From CALGKJ01 sp049322695 (GTDB lineage: Bacteria; Bacillota; Clostridia; Lutisporales; Lutisporaceae): a stretch of DNA of 64,000 nt. The stretch covers positions 124,001 to 188,000 of the forward strand of contig JBMORW010000021.1 in assembly GCA_049322695.1 (NCBI GenBank), read 5' to 3'. The translations under genes were made by a program, and so were the position numbers. The first letter of the stretch is position 1. Each line of letters opens with the position of its first letter. This document shows, in pieces, positions 9,425 through 16,913 of this stretch. Under the pieces are notes generated by a model. The model searched no databases. It worked only from the letters and a program-made list of their open reading frames with translations, and was not told the origin of the DNA.

Positions 9425-10158
9425 GTCCCTGCCACCATCAGGCTTTTAGGATAATATGTTACCTGGCCCTTATCCATATCCTCTTTAAGCTTTGCTATAC
9501 CCCTGTCTATAGCATCCTGTGAAATTAGATGAAACATGGAATAGCCCTTTGTTTCAGCCAGTGCTATCAGCCTGCTGCCTATATCCTCAACAGGCGGATG
9601 TAGTATTTCTTCAGTCAATATATTTTTTAGTCCCGCCTTTTTCATTGCCGCTTCTATCTCGCAGCCATCCTGGTATCTTTTAAGCTCTGCCTCTATTGTC
9701 TCAGGAAAGTACCTGCTGGTAAGCCTGCTGCTTCTTATCTGTTCATGGGAATTTGTAAATACAAATACTCTTCCCTCCTCTTTGAGTATCCTTGCAATAT
9801 TTTCGAACATAATATCTATGTTCTTTATATGATGGATGACATCAACCATATATACCAAATCAAACTGATTGTCAGCAAAGCCTTTCAGGGTAACCGCATC
9901 TCCCTGCGAATATTCTATATCACTGTGTTTCGCCATAGCCTTTTCCAGCATTCCAGCTGATTGATCCATACCATATACCTTTGCGCTGCTAACCTTGGAA
10001 ATCAGTACAGTATTGTTGCCTGTTCCGCAGCCAATTTCTAGCACACTGCTGTTTTCATCCAGCTGCTTCTCTGTTAGCATACGGCTTATTATTACCGGGT
10101 CACCTTCCCTGACACTGTCATATACCTGTGCAACCTTATCATAATCTATTACGCTCAT
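9418..10158 (-). CDS. Class I SAM-dependent methyltransferase
   Basis: Cytoplasmic methyltransferase of 246 residues. Motif I is VLEIGCGTGNNT (residues about 40-51); the acidic end of strand 2 is VYGMDQS, motif II-like FDLVYMVDVIHHI (about 104-116). The C-terminal third is a helical cap of the kind found in UbiE-like small-molecule methyltransferases. ATG 10158 has AGGAGGGG upstream and lies 11 bases past the stop of the acetyltransferase gene, so it is the last gene of the ArsR-GNAT-methyltransferase operon. Substrate cannot be told from the sequence. Confidence 0.88.
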   Translation of the reverse strand: MSVIDYDKVAQVYDSVREGDPVIISRMLTEKQLDENSSVLEIGCGTGNNTVLISKVSSAKVYGMDQSAGMLEKAMAKHSDIEYSQGDAVTLKGFADNQFDLVYMVDVIHHIKNIDIMFENIARILKEEGRVFVFTNSHEQIRSSRLTSRYFPETIEAELKRYQDGCEIEAAMKKAGLKNILTEEILHPPVEDIGSRLIALAETKGYSMFHLISQDAIDRGIAKLKEDMDKGQVTYYPKSLMVAGTK

Positions 10159-10169
10159 GTTTTCCCCTC

Positions 10170-10901
10170 CTATTTAACTCTGTACCAATATGTGTAAGCC
10201 TCTCTGAAGCCAAGCTTGTTGTATAACTCAAGTGCCGGATTGTTATTGGCTACAACCTGAAGATAAGCTATATCAGCTCCATGCATTTTACCCAGCTGCA
10301 TTATACCTTTGACAAGCTTTTCTCCATAACCCATTCTTCTTTTCTCCTGATGGGTAACTATGTCAAAAAGTCCTATATGCCTGCCCTCAAGTACTCCCAA
10401 GCCGCAAGCAGCTACGCATCCATTGTCCTCAAGATACACCAAAAACTTCTTAGGTACTATATTATGAAGCATCGCCATCATAGTAGAAATATCCTTTTCA
10501 GGCACTTTGTTAAGCGTTACAAAATTTGATATCCAAGCTTCATTTACCTCGTCGAAGACCTTCAAGCCTGCTGGCAGCTCTCCACCTATTGCTTCAAGAC
10601 TGACTGTCTGCACACTGGTATAATCCACAGCCACATAGCCCCTGCCTTCAAGCACTGCATCAAGTTTCTCAGGTAATACTTCGGGTGTTATCTTAAAAAC
10701 ACTTTTCAGATTCTTTCCGTAATACAGCTTTTCACATTGAGCTATCTTCAGATCAGTATCTTTTTTTCCCTCATACAATGCATTTATAGAATTTGCTCTT
10801 TTAGTATATCCATTAGCAAACCTGAGCACCCAACCGTCATACATCATTGTCTGAAGAGGAGCCCAGGCATTGAGACTCAGCTCTTCCAGCATTTTTATCA
10901 T
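10170..10901 (-). CDS. GNAT family N-acetyltransferase
   Basis: Acetyltransferase of 243 residues. The C-terminal half has the acetyl-CoA loop in KRRMGYGEKLVKGIM (about 185-200) and the closing ALELYNKLGFREAYTYWYR. The N-terminal half (DGWVLRFANGYTKRANSINA) is a recurring partner domain of this GNAT subfamily. The start ATG overlaps the stop of the regulator gene by four bases (ATGA), with GGGGGGAAG ahead, so the two are coupled. Its position between an ArsR-type regulator and a methyltransferase suggests small-molecule modification, perhaps detoxification; this is inference. Confidence 0.88.
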   Translation of the reverse strand: MIKMLEELSLNAWAPLQTMMYDGWVLRFANGYTKRANSINALYEGKKDTDLKIAQCEKLYYGKNLKSVFKITPEVLPEKLDAVLEGRGYVAVDYTSVQTVSLEAIGGELPAGLKVFDEVNEAWISNFVTLNKVPEKDISTMMAMLHNIVPKKFLVYLEDNGCVAACGLGVLEGRHIGLFDIVTHQEKRRMGYGEKLVKGIMQLGKMHGADIAYLQVVANNNPALELYNKLGFREAYTYWYRVK

Positions 10902-11824
10902 ATTTCTTCCCCCCTAATATAGTTGATAATCATATCCATTGATTTTTTTATTTCTTCCAGATTAAGCGAGTAATATACCGAATTGCCCTCCTGGCTGAAA
11001 ATATCTACAAAGCCAGCATCCTTAAACAGCTTGAAATGCCTGGATATGGTTGAAGAATTCATGTTGAAGCTTTCAGCCATATCTGCAGTGCTATAGTTGC
11101 CTTTGGTAAGGTGTCTTAGCAGCTTGAGCCTGGTCTTGTCATTCAATGCCAGAGTTTTTAAAAGCAGCATGTCTGAGGGCTCAGCCACCTCTTTACTGCA
11201 TGAATCCATAGAAATATAGAAAAGGTGATCATATCCGTTATTCCAAAAGGTGAATTTCCTGCTGGCAAACAGTGAAGGCATAACAAGCACATTTTGAAGC
11301 TTATCGAACTCTATATTGTGCTCAGGCTTAATTAAAACCCTTATGGTTTTATCATCTACCTTCATCACTCTGTCAGTAAGACTCAACAGATAGTCATACA
11401 GTCCAAGAGCATTTACTTCATTGGAAAGTTCCATAACTCTGTCAAAAACAGCTTTGCTGCTTTTTGCTGTCTCGGATCCGAAATAATTCTGCCAAAGGCT
11501 TTTAACGCTTTCTGCAGCTTTTCTCATAATTCCATGCTCTTTAGGTGTATCAAAAAATATCGCAGGATGTTCCTTAGAAAAGATAATAAACTCCTCAGGA
11601 CTTGATATGCCTTTCAGAGTCAGCTCTATAGCCCTTTCAAGCACATGCAGCCAGCCTCTTGTCTCATCACCGATCTCAATAATAAAACTTCTTTCCTCCG
11701 GTGTCAGCTTTGCTTCCACAGCTGCTGTCAAATCATTGAAGGGCTTGAAGCGTTCCACCGAATAAAGCTGTCTTATGGCAAGCAGCATATCCAGTATAGG
11801 ATAGTACCCAAACCTTATGTTCAA
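10898..11824 (-). CDS. ArsR-type winged-helix transcriptional regulator with large N-terminal domain
   Basis: Regulator of 308 residues. The DNA-binding part is C-terminal (about 225-300): KTRLKLLRHLTKG, the recognition helix NMNSSTISRHFKLFKDAG and the wing VYYSLNLEEI. The first 220 residues form a helical domain like that of DUF5937-type ArsR proteins, probably for ligand binding or dimerisation. Start is TTG 11824 with GAGGTGATGA upstream. It is first in an operon with the acetyltransferase and the methyltransferase and probably controls it. No metal-binding Cys pair typical of ArsR/SmtB is present, so metal sensing is unlikely. Confidence 0.85.
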   Translation of the reverse strand: MNIRFGYYPILDMLLAIRQLYSVERFKPFNDLTAAVEAKLTPEERSFIIEIGDETRGWLHVLERAIELTLKGISSPEEFIIFSKEHPAIFFDTPKEHGIMRKAAESVKSLWQNYFGSETAKSSKAVFDRVMELSNEVNALGLYDYLLSLTDRVMKVDDKTIRVLIKPEHNIEFDKLQNVLVMPSLFASRKFTFWNNGYDHLFYISMDSCSKEVAEPSDMLLLKTLALNDKTRLKLLRHLTKGNYSTADMAESFNMNSSTISRHFKLFKDAGFVDIFSQEGNSVYYSLNLEEIKKSMDMIINYIRGEEI

Positions 11825-11882
11825 ATCATCACCTCATTATATTTATTGCCTATTTGCGCATTCATGCATATTATATGGTAAA

Positions 11883-11912
11883 AAAAAGCATTTGTCAACA
11901 CAAATGCTTTTT
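11883..11912 (-). terminator. Intrinsic terminator of the nucleotidyltransferase gene
   Basis: Thirteen-base perfect stem AAAAAGCATTTGT / ACAAATGCTTTTT with a four-base loop, overlapping the last codons of the nucleotidyltransferase gene and followed by T on the minus strand. Confidence 0.85.
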
Positions 11913-12704
11913 CAATTCACCCACCAGCTCACACCATAGTCTGTATGAATCCGCAACCCCATCTGCATAGCTTCCAAGGCGCACTACCTCAAGCAGCCTT
12001 TCAGAACAGTTATCCGGCTTCGATGCAAAACCGTTTATATAGCTTATAGTTCTTTTACGGCTGGGGAAGAAAGTTTTGTTCATAGCGAACAGTGCCTGTA
12101 AAAAGTGGTCTATAGCCAAATCCATTGCAGAATGGTAAAACAAAACGTCTTTCCTGGATACTGCACGCTCAAGGTCCTCTATATCTTCCAACTGCTCAGA
12201 ATGATAGTCAGTGAGCTTTTGCACCAGGTCCTCTGGATATATGCTCAGCTTCTCCCTTAGCGACGTCAAAAAGCCATTCTTCTCATGCAGTATAATGATA
12301 TTTTTCAGCATGGCACAGCGTCCTATAGGATAATAATAATTGTCCAGCTTGTCAGGGTACTCTCCTTTCAATATTGAATCTATATCCTTTAGAGTCTCCT
12401 CCATTGTGGAATACATAAGCCAGGTTTCAACGCCGTTTATAAGCACCATATCACCAGTACCCCAATGACCCCCTTTGAATACTTCAAACTCTTGACCTTG
12501 CAGCATTTCTCCCATTTGGTTAACTACTTCCCGTCTCTTCTGAAGCTCAGGTATTTCATCACAGTATATAAAAACATCTATGTCTCCTTCACCTGCCTTA
12601 GGCAGAGGAGATTTACTTCCCGTAATACCAATTGCCTTTACCCTGTCTATAGCGGATATTTGTTCTATTATTTTGTTTAGAACTGCTTCTGTGCTTACTG
12701 CCAT
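11895..12704 (-). CDS. Nucleotidyltransferase-fold protein
   Basis: Protein of 269 residues. The N-terminal 110 residues carry a polymerase-beta type nucleotidyltransferase signature: GITGSKSPLPKAGEGDIDVF, with the paired acids of the metal site in DIDVF. The rest is helical (YHSEQLEDIEDLERAVSRKD; HSAMDLAIDHFLQALFAMN), as in DUF4037-like or aminoglycoside-nucleotidyltransferase-like proteins. ATG 12704 follows AAGGGTGAG. It has its own terminator and sits upstream of the ArsR operon. Its acceptor is unknown; antibiotic modification is only one possibility. Confidence 0.78.
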   Translation of the reverse strand: MAVSTEAVLNKIIEQISAIDRVKAIGITGSKSPLPKAGEGDIDVFIYCDEIPELQKRREVVNQMGEMLQGQEFEVFKGGHWGTGDMVLINGVETWLMYSTMEETLKDIDSILKGEYPDKLDNYYYPIGRCAMLKNIIILHEKNGFLTSLREKLSIYPEDLVQKLTDYHSEQLEDIEDLERAVSRKDVLFYHSAMDLAIDHFLQALFAMNKTFFPSRKRTISYINGFASKPDNCSERLLEVVRLGSYADGVADSYRLWCELVGELKKHLC

Positions 12705-12903
12705 AAATCATCTCACCCTTCATCCCTTTAGCTCCATTATAGCATCAAGTATTCTATTTCACTTTGTATTTTCCTGCATATAATGTAGTACATAATGCCA
12801 TAATAAATAATACTTGTTTCATTTTTGTAAACATTTCATTTTCCAGAAGGATATATAATGGGATGTGGAGAATGCATTATTACAATTTCTTTGGGAGGTT
12901 TTT

Positions 12904-13110
12904 ATGGAAGCAAGAGAAATAGACTACGTACCGTATATATACAACATTAAGCATCTTTGCAAAAGTGAGAATAAGAGCGTATCAGAGTTTATACATGCCA
13001 TTATGCAGGATGTTCTGGGAGTAAATTCGCTTCACGAGAATCTGGTTAGCCTTGGATATTCAAAGGATAACAGCGTATATAAGAATCTCGCAAGCTTTTA
13101 TCAGGATTAG
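12904..13110 (+). CDS. Small hypothetical protein, 68 residues
   Basis: A short gene with a strong ribosome site (GGGAGG at 12893-12898, six bases before ATG 12904) and a terminator downstream. An upstream in-frame ATG at 12865 lacks such a site. The product begins MEAREIDYVPYIYNIKHLC and is predicted mostly helical and soluble, with no signal peptide. I recognise no family. It is the only plus-strand gene between two minus-strand blocks. Confidence 0.65.
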   Translation: MEAREIDYVPYIYNIKHLCKSENKSVSEFIHAIMQDVLGVNSLHENLVSLGYSKDNSVYKNLASFYQD

Positions 13111-13136
13111 CAAAGCACAGAACTTATAAAAAATTG

Positions 13137-13196
13137 AAGCTTAATAATTGAGCCGGTGATTAATCACCGGCTTCTATTTTTATTAAGCTTTTTTTA
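13137..13196 (+). terminator. Composite intrinsic terminator after the small gene
   Basis: Inner perfect stem AGCCGGTGAT / ATCACCGGCT (13151-13172) inside an outer 11-base stem AAGCTTAATAA (13137-13147) / TTATTAAGCTT (13180-13190), followed by a run of T. The run reaches the stop of the decayed fbp gene on the other strand. Confidence 0.85.
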
Positions 13197-13945
13197 TACA
13201 TGTCCTTTTATTATCCCTGTTCTATAAGCCATCAACGGCTGCTTTAGCTACTTAATCTGCTTTTTTAGCTCTTCACCTGTATCAGTATCTGCTACACGCC
13301 TTCTATTTGCAGAATGCTCCACAACAGTTGTCTCTATGCTCTTCCTTTTCGTCTATTAAGTAAGTTTCAAAGATGGCCATCTTCTTTTGCCAAAGAGAGG
13401 TGAGTTCGGTCCGTTCCTGAGATACCACATATTATCTATGGTATATAGCTTCTCCTGCTGGTTAATCTTATAAAAGTATCCTTCTCTGGCAAGTCTCTCC
13501 AATTTGTCGATAAAGCCTTTTCCATTGTATTCTACTCCATATACTGTTACCTTAGTGAAGCTTCTGTCCTCTTCCATAGGTATACAGCCATGATAAAGCA
13601 GATTTGAATTACATTTCAGATACATACTTTCGTTTGCAAAAAGAAAAATAGTATATTTGAGTAGCAAGCTCTTTTTCTCAACTGCTCTCAGTGTAGTGCC
13701 GAAAGTATCCTCGATCTTTCTTTTTATTGCACCTGATCCATTTTTTAATACATGTAAAAACTGCTCACACTCACCATGTATGTCTGATAAAAATGTTCCG
13801 TTCCTTTTGGCAGGCTCAATATGTCCTGAAGATTTATTATTTCCGTACTGGCAGCCTGTATCTTCGGATACCGCTTTGACAGCAGTTTTATAAACTTAAT
13901 GTCCTTTTCTATTTCCTCTGCAGTCGTTTCCTTGAATACACTTAT
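13194..13945 (-). pseudogene. fbp: Decayed class III fructose-1,6-bisphosphatase (fbp)
   Basis: Remnant of the Firmicutes-type gluconeogenic phosphatase. Family-like pieces appear in order on the minus strand: KFIKLLSKRYPKIQA and INLQDILSLPKGTEHF; then, after a one-base loss in a T run near 13785, LSDIHGECEQFLHVLKNGSG; then, after a large internal deletion, NSNLLYHGCIPMEEDRSF and NGPNSPLFGK; then a second frameshift to MAIFETYLIDEKEEH; and finally RRRVADTDTGEELKKQIK, a TAG stop and AYRTGIIKG. About 250 codons remain of a family length near 650, so roughly 400 codons are gone, including most of the catalytic core. The expected start site reads ATA (13945-13943) behind a GGGGGGAG ribosome site, suggesting the ATG also mutated. 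Confidence 0.88.
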
Positions 13946-13962
13946 ATGCTCCCCCCAAGCGA

Positions 13963-14838
13963 CTATTCTACTGATTCTGCCTTTTCAATAAGCCTTCTGT
14001 ATACATTAATATCAACGTAATTTCCTTCACATATTCTTTCCTCAAAATTTTCTACTCCGCAAAAATCCATAAAGGCTTTCCTGGTATACACATCAAATAC
14101 ACCGTTATGCTCATGTTTATAATAGCCAAGCTTATCTAAAGCCTGCTGTATTTTCTGAGCTATTGACTTATCAACCTCCAGCAGCTCTTCTGGCAAAGTC
14201 TTGTTAAAGTACAGATTGTGCAGCTCTAGCAGTCGGCTCAGCTCTCTGATTGGCTCAGGGTGGTCATCTACTCTAAGGTCTATGTACTTATCGGTATATC
14301 CTCCATAGCTGCCATTTTCCTTAACAATAAGCAAAGCTGCTGATTGCCTGCCTCTCTTATCACCGCCTGCATCCTGTGCTTTTGATAACGCTGCAAGAAG
14401 CCTTCCGGCCAGTGATCCCTCAGTATTCTCAAAGGCTTCAGCTAAAGCTTTTACTGTATCTTCGCTAACCAGTATATTTCCCTGGCAGCTAAAGTTGCGT
14501 CCATTGATATGTCCTGCATATTCAAAGCAGTTCTTTCCTGTATGTGCCGCTGAATTGCCCTTGCTGTCCACTATTCCTATCTGTCTGTCCTCTCTGCCTT
14601 CATCTCCTGCAAGCAGCTCCTGCAAGGCTTCTTCAGCAGTATATCCTTTTTCTAAAAGCTCCAACCCATGCTTTCCATAGCTTAGATTTGCAAGCGCTTG
14701 AGTGGCTATAGCTCCAACACCTGCCTTAGCCCAAGGTACCAATGCGCCTACAGCAAGGAATTTCGACTGTACTGCAATCCCCAGCTCTCCTGTTTTTTCA
14801 TCGCGTCCTACAATGGAAAAGGTTGCTATGCACTTCAT
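13963..14838 (-). CDS. DUF1028 protein with C-terminal peptidoglycan-binding-like domain
   Basis: Protein of 291 residues. Residues 1-200 match the DUF1028 family (Ntn-hydrolase-like fold): ATFSIVGRDEKTGELGIAVQSKFLAVG near the N-terminus (shown here in part: SKFLAVGALVPWAKAG), ATQALANLSYG, and DSKGNSAAHTGKNC. The tail (about 215-290) ends NGVFDVYTRKAFMDFCGVEN, which resembles the PG_binding_2 module often fused to DUF1028. Start ATG 14838 follows GGGGTG and places the conserved N-terminus right after Met; the upstream ATG at 14856 is less likely. No signal peptide is seen. Function is unknown. Confidence 0.85.
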   Translation of the reverse strand: MKCIATFSIVGRDEKTGELGIAVQSKFLAVGALVPWAKAGVGAIATQALANLSYGKHGLELLEKGYTAEEALQELLAGDEGREDRQIGIVDSKGNSAAHTGKNCFEYAGHINGRNFSCQGNILVSEDTVKALAEAFENTEGSLAGRLLAALSKAQDAGGDKRGRQSAALLIVKENGSYGGYTDKYIDLRVDDHPEPIRELSRLLELHNLYFNKTLPEELLEVDKSIAQKIQQALDKLGYYKHEHNGVFDVYTRKAFMDFCGVENFEERICEGNYVDINVYRRLIEKAESVE

Positions 14839-14951
14839 TATATACACCCCATTCATGAAATAAAATATTATTCTAATATTTCAACACCAATTCAGCTTTT
14901 CCTTTATTAAATAAATGAAAATGCACAATTTTGCATTTTCTTAATATATGA

Positions 14952-14976
14952 AGAAGACACCCTGACGGGTGCCCTT
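14952..14976 (-). terminator. Weak terminator of the zinc-ribbon gene
   Basis: Short stem CACCC / GGGTG with a TGAC loop just after the zinc-ribbon gene; the following minus-strand tail (CTTCTTC) is only moderately T-rich. Confidence 0.4.
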
Positions 14977-14979
14977 GCT

Positions 14980-15693
14980 TTACTTTACGTTAAACTCTAT
15001 TTCATTTTCACAGCAGGAGCACACTCCTATTATTCTGTCATCTATCTCGAAAAGCTCATACACTTCATTGCATTTTGTGCAGGTTACTGTGCATTTTTTC
15101 ATATATATGAGTGTACCTATATACTTGACTTTTTTATCCTTGTACTTACTGCTTGTCTTGGAATACATATTACTTTCATTTTTATCAAATATAAGCTCAT
15201 TTTTAAGGGTAGTAAATTTGATGTTTTCTATCTGAAGAGCTTTTCTCTTCATTTCCATTTCCTTGATCTGTTCTGTGATTTCAAATATTCTATCCTGATT
15301 GTGAGTAATCTTTTCACTAAGCTCGGACAGTATATCTACGTCCTTTACATAATTGAAGAACACCCTGTATGCATCGATGAAGTTCTCCTTGTAGTTGAAC
15401 TCATGATGGCAGTATCTGCACTCTTCCACATCAGGAATATCAAATTTTTCAACATAAGTGTTACCCAAAGAATCACAATATGGACATTGGATTATGTATA
15501 TAGGATCCATAAAATTCTCTTTTTCAAGCTCTGTAAACAAATCTTCATATTCTTCCTCTGTAAGATTCAACTCATTTATGGCATTGTCATACAAAACATC
15601 ATTTTCATCATATTTTTCCAGGAGTTTTATAAACCTCTCAGCCTTCTCCATGGGGATTATTTCCTGCTGCCTCAAATACTCTATAAGATTCAT
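14980..15693 (-). CDS. Double zinc-ribbon protein of unknown function
   Basis: Protein of 237 residues with two Cys4 clusters. The first is CPYC...CRYC at about residues 68-96; the second is CTKC...CSCC at the extreme C-terminus. Between them are helical and coiled-coil stretches (LSELSEKITHNQDRIFEITE; MEMKRKALQIENIKF). The N-terminal 60 residues are helical and acidic. I chose ATG 15693 because GGGAGGTAGA precedes it; the longer frame from 15732 has no ribosome site. No signal peptide or membrane helix. I do not recognise the family; the two ribbons suggest nucleic-acid or protein binding. Confidence 0.75.
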   Translation of the reverse strand: MNLIEYLRQQEIIPMEKAERFIKLLEKYDENDVLYDNAINELNLTEEEYEDLFTELEKENFMDPIYIIQCPYCDSLGNTYVEKFDIPDVEECRYCHHEFNYKENFIDAYRVFFNYVKDVDILSELSEKITHNQDRIFEITEQIKEMEMKRKALQIENIKFTTLKNELIFDKNESNMYSKTSSKYKDKKVKYIGTLIYMKKCTVTCTKCNEVYELFEIDDRIIGVCSCCENEIEFNVK

Positions 15694-15923
15694 TTTTCTA
15701 CCTCCCATACTATACTTACAATTAATATACAATAATTTCCGAGATTTTATGTATGCCCCGCTTCCTGCCTGTTTATAATTTTAATTCTATATACATCTGA
15801 AATATCCTCTAAAAAAACAAATGCATTTAAAATATTTTCAATATTTGCACCATTATAAACTTCTTTCTCTATTAGAATGTTTAATATATAATTAATATGA
15901 CGAATGATAATGAGGTGATTGTA

Positions 15924-16871
15924 ATGGAAACACGAGCATTAGGCAAAACAGGCATTGCCGTTACTGAGCTATGCTTTGGAGCATTACCTATGGGTCCCCT
16001 TCAAAAAAACCTCAGTATAGAGGAAAATTCACAAATAATTGCTCATGCTCTCAGTAGCGGAATAAACTTCATTGATACTGCAGAGATGTACAGAACCTAT
16101 GAGCCAATAGCTCTTGCAATGAAAAAGACCGGAATAAGACCGATAATTGCTTCCAAATCCAATAAAAAAACTTATGAAGGTATGGAAGCAGCAGTAAATG
16201 AAGCACTTTTAAAGCTGGGAGTAGATTACATAGATATTTTTCATCTGCATGCGGCCAGAGAAAGGCAGAATGCCTTTGAGCTGTTCAGGGATGCTTTGCA
16301 ATGTCTTAAGGATTTGAAAGCAAGGGACAAGGTCAAGGCTATTGGAATATCTACCCATAGTGCTGCTGTTACTGCTTTAGCCGCAGAAAATAACGATATA
16401 GATATTGTTTTCCCAATTATCAACATGGCAGGTCTGGGTATATTGGACGGAAGCAAGGAGGATATGGAGGCTGCTATTGAAAAATGTTCAAGAGCCGGCA
16501 AAGGAGTATACCTTATGAAGGTGCTTGCCGGAGGCAGTCTGCTGTCAAAATATGGTGAAGCCTTGGCATATGCAAGAAGGATGAAGGGCTATGCATCCAT
16601 TGCCATGGGAATGACTGCAGTGGATGAGGTGGATTATAATATCAGCTATTTCAACGGTGAAGAGGTTGCTGATATCAGTAAAACAAGCACAGCAAAAAAG
16701 GCTCTTGTTTTCAGAGCATTATGCAAGAGCTGCAAGAAATGCATAGTAGCTTGCCCAAATGAAGCTATCTTCTATGACGAGGAAAACAAAGCGGAAATAG
16801 ATAAGAGCAGGTGCCTGACCTGCGGATACTGCGCACCTGCCTGTCCGGAATTTGCAATAAGAGTAGTGTAG
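15924..16871 (+). CDS. Aldo/keto reductase fused to a 2[4Fe-4S] ferredoxin domain
   Basis: Oxidoreductase of 315 residues. Residues 1-235 are an aldo/keto reductase barrel: FGALPMGPLQ, catalytic-region FIDTAEMYRTYEP (Asp and Tyr), DIFHLHAARE, and KAIGISTHSA. The C-terminal 60 residues hold two cluster motifs, CKSCKKCIVACP and CLTCGYCAPACP, with eight Cys. This fusion is common in anaerobes, where the reductase can exchange electrons with ferredoxin. Start ATG 15924 has GAGGTGATTG upstream; the open frame begins 27 bases earlier without a site. A palindromic terminator-like hairpin follows. The substrate is unknown. Confidence 0.9.
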   Translation: METRALGKTGIAVTELCFGALPMGPLQKNLSIEENSQIIAHALSSGINFIDTAEMYRTYEPIALAMKKTGIRPIIASKSNKKTYEGMEAAVNEALLKLGVDYIDIFHLHAARERQNAFELFRDALQCLKDLKARDKVKAIGISTHSAAVTALAAENNDIDIVFPIINMAGLGILDGSKEDMEAAIEKCSRAGKGVYLMKVLAGGSLLSKYGEALAYARRMKGYASIAMGMTAVDEVDYNISYFNGEEVADISKTSTAKKALVFRALCKSCKKCIVACPNEAIFYDEENKAEIDKSRCLTCGYCAPACPEFAIRVV

Positions 16872-16878
16872 CGCAAAT

Positions 16879-16907
16879 AGGGACAAGGTACCTGTCCCCT
16901 TGTCCCT
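16879..16907 (+). repeat. REP-like GGGACAAGG/CCTTGTCCC hairpin between convergent genes
   Basis: Perfect ten-base inverted repeat AGGGACAAGG / CCTTGTCCCT with a nine-base loop. The loop contains ACCTGTCC, so an alternative hairpin, GGGACA with TGTCCC, is possible. It lies between convergent genes. GC-rich elements of this pattern recur in intergenic DNA of many bacteria; here it may act as a terminator, but no T run follows. Confidence 0.6.
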
Positions 16908-16913
16908 GTAGCT

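Noticed and set aside
13657..13893. Plus-strand frame of 78 codons
   Set aside because: It is the reverse side of the fbp pseudogene fragments and has no ribosome site.
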